40,449 bases of DNA from Ruminiclostridium sp. GTDB lineage: Bacteria > Bacillota > Clostridia > Oscillospirales > Ruminococcaceae. Numbering within the stretch: the stretch's first letter is position 1; every line of letters begins with the position of its first letter. The stretch lies in assembly GCA_017479645.1 (NCBI GenBank), contig JAFVBZ010000051.1, forward strand, positions 1 to 40,449, written 5' to 3'. Shown here piece after piece: positions 16,343 through 24,224 of the stretch. Below the pieces are notes generated by a model, which was given only the letters and a program-made list of their open reading frames with translations, ran no database searches and was not told where the DNA came from. The position numbers were made by a program, and so were the translations under genes.

Positions 16343-16756
16343 TCATTTCATAAGGGCAATGAAAGCGCGTGCTTTATGCGCTATGATCTTGTCGTTTTCG
16401 TATGTAAGGAACGAAGCGGCCTGATCTATCTCCACCCAGCGCATCTCGGAGATCTCATCGAGCTGGGGCTTTGCATCGCGGCTGATAGCCTTGCCTACGA
16501 AGTAAACGACGGTCTTGCTGGTGTCCTTGCGGGGACTGAAAGTTACAGTCTCACGGAAGCCGCTGTCGATAAGGACATCGATATTGGTTTCCTCCTTTAT
16601 TTCACGCTCGGCAGTTTCGATCTCGGTCTCGCCTTTTTCGACATGACCTTTCGGGAAAGACCAATATCCCGATTTGATATGGCGGATAAGCAGTATTTCG
16701 GTATTGCCGTGAAATTTCCTGTACACTACCGCGCCGCAGGATTTTTCGTAATTCAT
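16343..16756 (-). CDS. Nudix hydrolase, Ap4A-hydrolase-like
   Basis: A 137-residue single Nudix domain. The Nudix box reads GHVEKGETEIETAEREIKEE, with TNI following, so the usual Gly near the end is Asn. The opening KSCGAVVYRKFHGNTEILLI and GYWSFPKGHVEKGE resemble asymmetric diadenosine tetraphosphate hydrolases, which clear stress-made dinucleotides. Substrate cannot be fixed from sequence. It is monocistronic, with promoter GTGACA-17-TATAAT upstream and a terminator 15 bases past the stop. Confidence 0.88.
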   Translation of the reverse strand: MNYEKSCGAVVYRKFHGNTEILLIRHIKSGYWSFPKGHVEKGETEIETAEREIKEETNIDVLIDSGFRETVTFSPRKDTSKTVVYFVGKAISRDAKPQLDEISEMRWVEIDQAASFLTYENDKIIAHKARAFIALMK

Positions 16757-16824
16757 CGGTTCATCCTTTCAGAATAATGGGAGCAGCCGCGCCGATCACG
16801 CGCGTTCTGCTGTAAATTATATAT

Positions 16825-16853
16825 ATTATAACACATTTTCTCCGATTTGTCAC
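16825..16853 (-). promoter_or_regulatory. Promoter of Nudix gene
   Basis: On the minus strand GTGACA (16848-16853), 17 bases, TATAAT (16825-16830). It is divergent from and about 30 bases from the Abi promoter. Confidence 0.65.
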
Positions 16854-16883
16854 TACCTTTTTTGCATATTGCACGATATTTGA

Positions 16884-16912
16884 TTGACATCGCCCTCAAA
16901 AAGTAATATAAT
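16884..16912 (+). promoter_or_regulatory. Perfect consensus promoter of Abi gene
   Basis: TTGACA (16884-16889), 17 bases, TATAAT (16907-16912): an exact sigma-A consensus with optimal spacing. Confidence 0.85.
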
Positions 16913-16985
16913 AACAGTATAGCACCGTTCATAATGCCTCGCGGCGGACTTTACGGCGCATTCTCTTCCGAAAGGAATGATAGGA

Positions 16986-17891
16986 ATGGCTAACCGCACT
17001 GACCGGGATATCCGTGACACACAGGTACGACGGGTCAAGAGCCCGGCTACTGTCGAAGATCAGATAGAAAAACTGCGCAGCAGGGGCTGCATAATCGAGG
17101 ATATGGATCATGCGGTCTGCGCCCTGTCGAACATAAACTACTACCGGCTTGCGCACTATTTTGCGGTATTTCTTGAAACAAAGAGCAAGTACCGTGAGGG
17201 AACGAGCTTCGAGACGGTAATGCACATATACGATTTTGACAGGCTTCTGCGCTCGCTGCTTCTTACAGCACTGGAGGAAGTCGAGATAACCATGCGCGCG
17301 AATATATCCAACTACCATGCGCTGAAATACGGCGCGCTCGGCTATCTGAACGAGTCGGGCTTTGACGCCCGCCACAACCACAAGCAATTTCTGAAGAAGA
17401 TAGACCGCGTTATCGAGAACAATACAGGCGAGCAGCTTGTAACCCACCACATGAAGAAGTACGGCGGTGCATTCCCGCTCTGGGTTATTATGGAGCTGTT
17501 CAGCTTCGGGCTTCTCAACAGCTTTTACGGCGATCTGAAAACGGAGGACAAGCGCGCGATAGCGGAGAACGCATTCGGGCTGCCGTACCGGTGTGTCGAG
17601 AACTGGCTTATCTGCCTGTCCGAGCTGCGCAACCACTGTGCGCACTATAACAGACTTTATGCTAATAACATGACATCTGTGCCGAAGCAGCCGCCCGATC
17701 TTGCACGCCCTATCTCGAACACGCTGTTCGATTATGTGATCATACTCAAGAAACTCTACCCGCGCAGCGATGTGTGGAATACCGCCTTCGTCACCAAGCT
17801 GGAACTTCTCATCGCCGAGTACGACGAAGCCATAGACCTGTCCTATATTGGCTTCCCCCTCGATTGGCAGAGCTTTATCCGTGACCCGTAA
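16986..17891 (+). CDS. Abi_2 (AbiD/AbiF-type) abortive infection protein
   Basis: A 301-residue helical protein of the Abi_2 family, phage-exclusion proteins that act by cell shutdown. The N-terminal TVEDQIEKLRSRGCIIEDMD, NINYYRLAHYFAVF and IYDFDRLLRSLLLTALEEVE blocks are typical. SELRNHCAHYNRLY contains Arg215-x4-His220, the RNase motif of HEPN domains. Start 16986 sits ten bases after AAAGG; an ATG at 16977 is too close to it. The gene is alone, between a Nudix gene and gatCAB, with no mobile-element genes. The DNA around it is rich in repeats, and its perfect promoter suggests constant expression. No partner antitoxin ORF is seen nearby. Confidence 0.88.
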   Translation: MANRTDRDIRDTQVRRVKSPATVEDQIEKLRSRGCIIEDMDHAVCALSNINYYRLAHYFAVFLETKSKYREGTSFETVMHIYDFDRLLRSLLLTALEEVEITMRANISNYHALKYGALGYLNESGFDARHNHKQFLKKIDRVIENNTGEQLVTHHMKKYGGAFPLWVIMELFSFGLLNSFYGDLKTEDKRAIAENAFGLPYRCVENWLICLSELRNHCAHYNRLYANNMTSVPKQPPDLARPISNTLFDYVIILKKLYPRSDVWNTAFVTKLELLIAEYDEAIDLSYIGFPLDWQSFIRDP

Positions 17892-17973
17892 GAGAGAGTC
17901 GCGCACTGCGCTCGAGAGGGTCGCTTACGCTCGAGAAGAGTCGCTTGCGCTCGAGAGGGTCGCTTGCGCTCGA
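17892..17973 (+). repeat. Tandem 19-22 base array at abi stop codon
   Basis: Four units (17892, 17914, 17933, 17953) of the form GAGAGRGTCGCTTGCGCTC follow the TAA stop directly, then GAGACTTGGGGG. Each core is a small palindrome such as GCGCactGCGC. An equivalent array follows the fabH stop. Confidence 0.85.
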
Positions 17974-18133
17974 GACTTGGGGGAAACCTTTCTGAAGAAA
18001 GGTTCGTCTGTCGGTCAGCCCCTCTGTCACCTGACGGTGACACCTCCCCTCTGAAGGGGAGACACCCCAAACCCCTTTCCAAAGACTTTTAATCGCTCCG
18101 CAGTTAAGGGAGAGGGTAATCAGAACAGAATAA
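17974..18133 (+). repeat. Gene-end repeat family 2, body after abi
   Basis: Contains hairpin AACCTTTCTgaagAAAGGTT and a 43-base module at 18007-18049 that recurs with one mismatch at 28378-28420 (after the XRE gene). It ends with TTTAATCGCTCCGCAGTTAA, also found after fabH near 37997-38015. Confidence 0.75.
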
Positions 18134-18170
18134 AGACTGCTGAAACTAACGAATTTCAGCAGTCTTTTTT
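18134..18170 (+). terminator. Intrinsic terminator after abi
   Basis: AGACTGCTGAAA/TTTCAGCAGTCT perfect 12-bp stem, eight-base loop, then TTTTT. The same stem is reused at 28612. Confidence 0.9.
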
Positions 18171-18184
18171 GTATTCAGATCAAT

Positions 18185-18396
18185 ATAGCTAACCGTGGAG
18201 CTGCACCCGCCCATTGAAGAATGTCGCTACGCATTTCGCCGCGGCGCGTCCGCCGCCCCATCAGCCGAAGGCAGCAGGTACAGCAGAGACTTGTGTAAAG
18301 TCACGCAGGACGCGCCCATACAGAGCATCCGAAGCAGCGTCGCCTCTCAAAAACTCACTTTACATCTCTAAATCTCTTAAAACTCTCAAAAAAGAC
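18185..18396 (-). repeat. Orphan reverse copy of family 2 before gatC
   Basis: Read on the minus strand it starts TTTGAGAGTTTTAAGAGATT, passes through GCTGCTTCGGATGCTCTGTA and ends in the 39-base module at 18219-18257, which recurs at 24050-24088 after the flotillin gene. No minus-strand gene ends here, unlike all other copies. This fills the gap between the abi terminator and gatC. Confidence 0.7.
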
Positions 18397-18425
18397 TTGC
18401 ATTATTATGTATTTTATAGTATAAT
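18397..18425 (+). promoter_or_regulatory. Promoter of gatCAB-aspS
   Basis: TTGCAT (18397-18402), 17 bases, TATAAT (18420-18425); this rules out a gatC start at 18429. Confidence 0.75.
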
Positions 18426-18467
18426 AATATGGATAATGTAATAGCATACCAAGAAAGGACAAGAAGT

Positions 18468-18746
18468 ATGGACATAGCTACTCTCGACCATATCTGCAGG
18501 CTGTCGAAGCTGAACTTCACAGAAGAGGAACAGCAGAAGGCTCTTGCCGAGATGTCCGATATTATCGGGCTTATGGACACAATCAAAGAATACGATATAA
18601 CTTACGATGACACCAAGGATCACAACGAGATCCGCTACGACGATCTCCGGAAAGATATCCCCGAGCCGTCTTTCCCTACCGAAAAGCTCCAGCAGAATAC
18701 AACGCCGCGTGACAACTGCTACGTTGTGCCGAAAATGATGGAATAA
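18468..18746 (+). CDS. gatC: Asp/Glu-tRNA amidotransferase subunit C
   Basis: A 92-residue GatC, the small subunit that clamps GatA to GatB. Start 18468 (MDIATLDHICRLSKLNF) has GAAAGG upstream and matches the family N-terminus; an ATG at 18429 precedes the expected transcript start. The helical N-terminus with LSKLNFTEEE and the C-terminal DDLRKDIPEPSF...DNCYVVPKMME fit the family. First gene of gatC-gatA-gatB-aspS. Confidence 0.94.
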   Translation: MDIATLDHICRLSKLNFTEEEQQKALAEMSDIIGLMDTIKEYDITYDDTKDHNEIRYDDLRKDIPEPSFPTEKLQQNTTPRDNCYVVPKMME

Positions 18747-18758
18747 CGGAGGGATAAC

Positions 18759-20207
18759 ATGGATCTGAAAAATATTACCGCCGCAAAGCTGCGCGGAATG
18801 CTCGATTCCAAAGAGATAAGCGCCAAAGAAGCGGCTTCGGAGTTTCTCTCCGAGATAAAGAAAAATGACGGAAAAGTCCTCTCATACATCACCGTTACCG
18901 AGGACGAGGCTATGAAGAATGCAGAAGCAGCCCAGAAGCGCATCGACGCGGGTAATGCCGCACCGCTCACCGGTATCCCGATCGCGCTGAAAGATAACCT
19001 CTGCACCGACGGCATAAGAACCACCTGCTCCTCGAAGATGCTCGGCGATTTCGTACCGCCGTACAGCGCCACCGCCGTCGAAAGGCTCGCCGTGCAGGAC
19101 TACACCCTCCTCGGCAAGGTCTCCATGGACGAGTTCGCAATGGGCGGTTCCACGCAGACCAGCGCCTTCGCAAAGACAAAGAACCCCTATAATACAGACT
19201 GCGTTCCCGGAGGTTCCTCCGGCGGTTCCGCTGCCGCAGTCGCCGCCGGATTCTGCGCGGCTGCACTCGGAAGCGATACCGGAGGCTCTATCCGCCAGCC
19301 TGCGTCTTTCTGCGGTGTTACCGGTCTCAAGCCAACCTACGGGCGCGTTTCAAGATACGGTCTTGTCGCATTCGCCAGCTCCCTTGACCAGATCGGACCT
19401 ATCGCAAGATCTGCCGAGGACTGCGGTATTATTCTGAACGCTATCGCCGGAGCCGATCCGAAAGACGCTACAAGCAAGAATGTACCGTTCACCGACTTCA
19501 ATGAAAAGCTCGGACAGAGCATCAGCGGTATGAAGATCGCTATCCCGAAAGAGTTTTACGGCGATGCAGTTGACGAAGAAGTAAGAAATGCGGTAATGAA
19601 TGCCGCTCACGAATATGAGAAAATGGGAGCATCACTGGTTGACTGCTCGATAAGCACGCTTCGTTACGCGGTGCAGGCTTACTACCTCATCTCCTCTGCG
19701 GAAGCCGCTTCCAACCTCTCCCGCTACGACGGCATCAAGTACGGTCTGCGCGGTGAAGGTCACAGCTTCGACGAGATGATCCGCGACAGCCGCAACCGCG
19801 GTTTCGGCGCAGAAGTAAAGCGCCGTATCCTCCTCGGAAACTATGCGCTTTCAAGCGGCTACTACGATGCCTACTACCGCAAAGCTCTCGCGCTCAAGCA
19901 GAAGATAATCGAGGAATACAATGCCGTATTTGAGAATGCGGACGTTATCCTCACTCCCACAGCGCCCAGTGTTGCATACAGGATCGGCGTCCAGGACAAT
20001 GACCCCGTAAAGATGTACACCGCCGATATCTGCACCGTAACGGTGAATATAGCAGGGCTTCCCGCGATCAATACTACCTGCGGCTACAACGGCGACGGAA
20101 TGCCGATCGGTATGTCGATAGTAGGAAAGCGCTTCGATGAAGCAACGATCATACAGACTGCGGACGCGTTCGAGAAGACATTCTCGCCCGTTCGCTGCAC
20201 ATTATAA
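18759..20207 (+). CDS. gatA: Glu/Asp-tRNA amidotransferase subunit A
   Basis: A 482-residue amidase-signature glutaminase that frees ammonia from glutamine for GatB. The catalytic Ser-cisSer-Lys triad is visible as Lys78 (ALKDN), Ser153 (GGSSGGS) and Ser177 (GSDTGGS), at positions that match the family. Length is normal. Ribosome binding site GGAGGG; 12 bases after gatC. Confidence 0.97.
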   Translation: MDLKNITAAKLRGMLDSKEISAKEAASEFLSEIKKNDGKVLSYITVTEDEAMKNAEAAQKRIDAGNAAPLTGIPIALKDNLCTDGIRTTCSSKMLGDFVPPYSATAVERLAVQDYTLLGKVSMDEFAMGGSTQTSAFAKTKNPYNTDCVPGGSSGGSAAAVAAGFCAAALGSDTGGSIRQPASFCGVTGLKPTYGRVSRYGLVAFASSLDQIGPIARSAEDCGIILNAIAGADPKDATSKNVPFTDFNEKLGQSISGMKIAIPKEFYGDAVDEEVRNAVMNAAHEYEKMGASLVDCSISTLRYAVQAYYLISSAEAASNLSRYDGIKYGLRGEGHSFDEMIRDSRNRGFGAEVKRRILLGNYALSSGYYDAYYRKALALKQKIIEEYNAVFENADVILTPTAPSVAYRIGVQDNDPVKMYTADICTVTVNIAGLPAINTTCGYNGDGMPIGMSIVGKRFDEATIIQTADAFEKTFSPVRCTL

Positions 20208-20225
20208 GAAAGGAGCATCGGAAAA

Positions 20226-21659
20226 ATGTCTGATCTTTACCCCACGATAGGTCTGGAGATACACGCCGAGCTCCTGACAAAGTCCAAAGTATTCTGCACC
20301 TGTTCCGCGAAATTCGGCGGCGAACCGAATTCCCGCTGCTGCCCGGTATGCTCCGGTATGCCCGGAACTCTGCCGGTACTGAACCATACCGCCGTTGAAT
20401 ATATCATAAGAGCGGGTTATGTAACGAACTGCGAGATCTCGCGGTTCACAAAATGGGACAGAAAGAACTACTTCTATCCCGATCTCCCGAAGGCTTACCA
20501 GATCTCGCAGATGCCGAGACCCGTATGCCTTAACGGATATGTGGACATAATGGTGAACGGGCAGGAAAAACGTATCCGAGTAAACCGCATACACCTTGAA
20601 GAGGACGCAGGAAAGCTCGTCCATGACGAGGCTACCCGCTCCAGCCTTGCAGACTACAACCGCTGCGGAATACCGCTGATCGAAATGGTCACCGAGCCGG
20701 ATTTCCACAGCGCGGAAGAAGTCGTTGCTTATGTCGAGAAGATAAAGCTTCTCTATAAGTACGCCGGCATCTGCGACTGCAAAATGGAGCAGGGCTCCCT
20801 CAGATGCGATGTCAATATCTCCCTCGCGCCGAAGGGTTCGGACGTGCTCGGAACGCGTGCGGAGCTGAAAAACCTCAACTCCACAAAGGCGATAGTCCGC
20901 GCGATAGAGTATGAGATATACCGTCAGACGGAGATCATCGAGTCCGGCGGAAAGGTATTGCAGGAAACAAGGCGCTTCTCCGATTCCACGGGCGAGACCA
21001 CGGCGCTCCGCTCCAAAGAGGACGCCCACGACTACAGATATTTCCCCGATCCGGATATCCCGCCGATAATCTTCACCGAGGAAGAACTTGCCGCAATAAA
21101 GGAAGCTCTTCCGGAAATGCCCGAACAGCGCAGGGAGCGCTATATCTCCCAGTACGGACTTGCTCCCGCAGATGCGGACAACATCATAAACGACAAGGAT
21201 ATCTGCGACTTCTATGAAGCTGCAATAAAGGCTTACAACAAGCCCAAGACCGTTGCGAACTTCATTCTCGGCGAGTTCATGCGCCGCATAAATCTCGGCG
21301 AAATGTCAATGGACAGCCTGAAATTCGCGCCGGAGGATCTTGCAAGACTCATAGAGCTGGGCGATACCGACAAGATCAACAAGAACAACTACAAGACGAT
21401 CTTTGTCGAGATGATAAACACCGGCGACAAGCCCGATGCCGTATGTGACAGGCTTGACCTCTGGGTAAAGGAAGACAGCTCGGCTGTTGAAGCAGTAATC
21501 GACAAGCTCATCGCCGACAACCCCAAGCCCGTTGAGCAGTACCGCGCCGGCGAACAGAAAGTGTTCGGCTTCTTCATGGGTCAGGCAAACAAGGCTCTCA
21601 AGGGTCAGGCAACCCCGAATACGATCAAGGCAATTCTTGAACAGAAATTAAAAGGATAA
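20226..21659 (+). CDS. gatB: Asp/Glu-tRNA amidotransferase subunit B
   Basis: A 477-residue kinase and transamidase subunit that activates Glu-tRNA(Gln) or Asp-tRNA(Asn) and binds the tRNA. It opens with TIGLEIHAELLTKSKVFC, includes the zinc-type cysteines CTCSA...CCPVCSGMPG, and ends with the YqeY-like tail (TIKAILEQKL). Ribosome binding site AAAGGAG; 18 bases after gatA. Confidence 0.97.
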   Translation: MSDLYPTIGLEIHAELLTKSKVFCTCSAKFGGEPNSRCCPVCSGMPGTLPVLNHTAVEYIIRAGYVTNCEISRFTKWDRKNYFYPDLPKAYQISQMPRPVCLNGYVDIMVNGQEKRIRVNRIHLEEDAGKLVHDEATRSSLADYNRCGIPLIEMVTEPDFHSAEEVVAYVEKIKLLYKYAGICDCKMEQGSLRCDVNISLAPKGSDVLGTRAELKNLNSTKAIVRAIEYEIYRQTEIIESGGKVLQETRRFSDSTGETTALRSKEDAHDYRYFPDPDIPPIIFTEEELAAIKEALPEMPEQRRERYISQYGLAPADADNIINDKDICDFYEAAIKAYNKPKTVANFILGEFMRRINLGEMSMDSLKFAPEDLARLIELGDTDKINKNNYKTIFVEMINTGDKPDAVCDRLDLWVKEDSSAVEAVIDKLIADNPKPVEQYRAGEQKVFGFFMGQANKALKGQATPNTIKAILEQKLKG

Positions 21660-21677
21660 AGAAAGGAACATAAAACA

Positions 21678-23465
21678 ATGTTCACAGCAAACAAGTACCG
21701 TGACCACAACACGGCTATGATATCCGAAGCGGATATCGGAAAACAGGTCAGAGTCTCCGGCTGGGTGGAGAATATCAGAGATCACGGCGGTATCGAGTTC
21801 ATCGATCTCCGCGATCACTACGGAATGCTGCAGGTCACATTCCAGAACAACGAGAAACTTCTTGAGGGCATAAACAAGGAGTGCGCGATCTCTATCGCCG
21901 GCACGATCATCAAGCGTGACGAGAGCACCTACAACCCCAAGATCGCTACAGGTACAGTCGAGCTTGCCGCAGAGAGCGTGGATATACTCGGAAAGGTGAC
22001 AACACAGCTTCCTTTTGAGATTCCCACATCTCACGAGAACAACGAGGATATCCGTCTGCGCTACCGTTTCCTCGATATGAGAAACAGAAAGGTGCATGAG
22101 AACATCGTGTTCCGTTCGCAGGTAATGAGCTTCATGCGCGAGAAAATGACAGAGCTGGGATTCCTGGAGCTCCAGACTCCCATACTCTCCACATCGTCCC
22201 CCGAGGGCGCGAGAGACTACCTGATACCGAGCAGAAAGCACCACGGCAGATTTTATGCGCTGCCGCAGGCTCCGCAGATATTCAAACAGCTCTACATGGT
22301 TTCCGGCTTCGACAAGTACTTCCAGCTTGCACCATGCTTCCGTGACGAGGACGCGCGTGCAGACCGCACACCGGGCGAGTTCTATCAGCTCGATCTCGAA
22401 ATGAGCTTTGCTACCCAGGAGGACGTTTTCGCAGCCGCAGAGCAGGTATTCCCGGCTATCCTCGAAAAGTTCGGAAAGAAGCAGTACACCCATGCTCCTT
22501 TCCCGCGCATCACCTACGAGGAAGCAATGCTTAAATACGGCTCCGACAAGCCGGATCTCCGCAATCCGCTGTTTATAATCGACGTTTCCGATCTGTTCGT
22601 TGACAGCTCGTTCAAGCCGTTCTCGAACAAGACCGTCCGTGCAATACGCGTTCCGAAAATGGCAGAAAAGTCAAAGAGCTTCTTTGAGAAAATGGAGGAA
22701 TACGCGCTGTCAATAGGAATGAAGGGTCTCGGCTACTTCAAGGTAGAAGAGGGGCTCAAGTTCAACGGTCCTATCGACAAGTTCCTGCGTGAAGGCGACA
22801 GGGAAGAGCTTGCAAAGCGTGCCGGGCTTGAAGTAGGCGACGTACTCTACTTTATCGCTGACAACAAGAAGAATGCGGAGAAGTTCGCAGGTCAGATAAG
22901 AAATGAAGTTGCATCGAGAATGGGACTTATCGACGAGGACAGATTTGAGATCTGCTGGATAGTTGACTTCCCGATGTACGAGGAGGACGAGGAGACCGGA
23001 AAGCCGATCTTTACACACAACCCGTTCTCTATGCCCCAGGGTGAGCTGGAAGCGCTCAACACCAAGAACCCCTGCGACGTTCTCGCATACCAGTACGACG
23101 TTGTATGCAACGGCGTAGAGCTTGCGTCCGGCGCAGTCCGCAACCATGATATTGACGTTATGGTAAAGGCATTCGAGATAGCCGGATATACCGAGGAGGA
23201 CGTAAAGGAGAAGTTCGGTGCGCTTTACAGTGCATTCAAGTATGGCGCTCCGCCTCATGCAGGTATGGCATTCGGCATAGACAGAATGATAATGCTGCTT
23301 CTTGACGAGGACAGCATACGCGAGGTAATCGCATTCCCGCTGAACTCCAACGCACAGGATCTCCTGCTCGGCGCGCCTACCGAGGTTACGGAACAGCAGC
23401 TGCGTGAGGTTCATATCAAGGTGCGTCAGCGTCCGCAGGATATCAAGAACAACCAGCAGCAGTAA
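21678..23465 (+). CDS. aspS: Aspartyl-tRNA synthetase
   Basis: A 595-residue class IIb synthetase of bacterial type. It has an N-terminal OB anticodon-binding domain (about 15-105), motif 2 near FRDEDARADRTPGEFYQLD, the bacterial GAD insertion (about 290-420) and motif 3 GAPPHAGMAFGIDRM. Cotranscription with gatCAB suggests it is non-discriminating and also makes Asp-tRNA(Asn) for amidation; this is inference from context. It ends in a Gln/Asn tail. The ribosome binding site is GAAAGGAAC. Confidence 0.96.
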   Translation: MFTANKYRDHNTAMISEADIGKQVRVSGWVENIRDHGGIEFIDLRDHYGMLQVTFQNNEKLLEGINKECAISIAGTIIKRDESTYNPKIATGTVELAAESVDILGKVTTQLPFEIPTSHENNEDIRLRYRFLDMRNRKVHENIVFRSQVMSFMREKMTELGFLELQTPILSTSSPEGARDYLIPSRKHHGRFYALPQAPQIFKQLYMVSGFDKYFQLAPCFRDEDARADRTPGEFYQLDLEMSFATQEDVFAAAEQVFPAILEKFGKKQYTHAPFPRITYEEAMLKYGSDKPDLRNPLFIIDVSDLFVDSSFKPFSNKTVRAIRVPKMAEKSKSFFEKMEEYALSIGMKGLGYFKVEEGLKFNGPIDKFLREGDREELAKRAGLEVGDVLYFIADNKKNAEKFAGQIRNEVASRMGLIDEDRFEICWIVDFPMYEEDEETGKPIFTHNPFSMPQGELEALNTKNPCDVLAYQYDVVCNGVELASGAVRNHDIDVMVKAFEIAGYTEEDVKEKFGALYSAFKYGAPPHAGMAFGIDRMIMLLLDEDSIREVIAFPLNSNAQDLLLGAPTEVTEQQLREVHIKVRQRPQDIKNNQQQ

Positions 23466-23513
23466 TGCACGAATGATCCCGCATTGTCAAATATTTAGGA
23501 GGAAGATGATACT

Positions 23514-23789
23514 ATGGCTGAAGGATTTATAACATACAAGGGTTTCCCGCTGGTAAGAAAGGGAAACGAGATATATTACGGTAATATGAGCGACGAATAT
23601 GTGACGTATATGAATGTTGTATCTACACACGACGAAAACGGGATAGCGGCTGCCGATAAGATAAAGGTGTTTATGATGAAGACGGAAAAGGGTCTCGACC
23701 CTATCTCCGCTATCGTCAAGTCCAGCGACCGCACAAGCCTTTACGACGCACTGGATATCGCGAATATCTGGCTGTCGAGAGAGATGTGA
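23514..23789 (+). CDS. Small soluble protein of unknown function
   Basis: A 91-residue protein with an AGGAGG ribosome binding site. It begins MAEGFITYKGFPLVRKGNEI, suggesting a beta-hairpin fold, and ends in a helical DALDIANIWLSREM. No signal, membrane segment or metal motif is present. I do not recognise a named family. It follows aspS by 48 bases, probably in the same transcript. Its TGA stop is followed at once by a family 2 repeat. Confidence 0.75.
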   Translation: MAEGFITYKGFPLVRKGNEIYYGNMSDEYVTYMNVVSTHDENGIAAADKIKVFMMKTEKGLDPISAIVKSSDRTSLYDALDIANIWLSREM

Positions 23790-23963
23790 GTGAGAGATTT
23801 TGAGAGATTTTCAAGACGGGGCGCTGCCCCGGACCCCGCCAGCCCCCTTTGAAAAAGGGTGCTGGACACCCTAAATAAATGCAGTATTTCAGAGCGTACA
23901 GCTATGGGCGAATGCCGACTGAAACGCAGTGGGGTTGGCAAATACTCCATTCAGAAAATAACA
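23790..23963 (+). repeat. Gene-end repeat family 2, left arm of inverted pair
   Basis: Starts next to the stop with GAGAGATTTTGAGAGATTTT, then GACGGGGCgctGCCCCGGACC, CCAGCCCCCTTTGAAAAAGG and a 70-base tail ending in CCATTCAGAAAATAA. The reverse complement of 28667-28836 matches over about 170 bases with roughly a dozen differences by eye. Confidence 0.85.
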
Positions 23964-23967
23964 AGAA

Positions 23968-24003
23968 AACAGCTTGCAGAAACAATCACTGCAAGCTGTT
24001 TTT
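23968..24003 (+). terminator. Intrinsic terminator of aspS transcript
   Basis: AACAGCTTGCAG pairs with CTGCAAGCTGTT, nine-base loop, then TTT. It sits between two oppositely oriented repeat copies, midway between convergent genes. Confidence 0.8.
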
Positions 24004-24019
24004 AATCTGATGAGTATAA

Positions 24020-24224
24020 CTAACCGAGGTGGCGCACCCGTCAATAGAAGAATGTCGCTACGCATTTCGTCGCGGCGCGTCCGCCGCCCCCCTTTTTCAA
24101 AGGGGGCTGGCGGGGTCCGGGTCACGGCAGGAAGCCGTGAGTAGGCTGCCAAAAGGCACGCACGATGCGTGCATATAGAGCAGCCGAAGCAGCCCCCCGT
24201 CTTGAAAATCTCTCAAAATCTCTC
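24020..24224 (-). repeat. Gene-end repeat family 2, copy at flotillin gene
   Basis: Read on the minus strand it starts at the TGA of the flotillin gene with GAGAGATTTTGAGAGATTTT, then GGGGGGCTGCTTCGGCTGCTC, hairpin GCACGCatcGTGCGTGC, GGACCCCGCCAGCCCCCTTT, and ends with the module at 24050-24088 shared with the orphan copy before gatC. Confidence 0.8.

Noticed and set aside
17892-17973. Short CRISPR array
   Set aside because: Units are contiguous with no unique spacers, and no cas genes are near.
23466-23513. T-box or other leader for aspS or the gene after it
   Set aside because: Gaps before gatC and around aspS are short or repeat-filled and show no T-box sequence.
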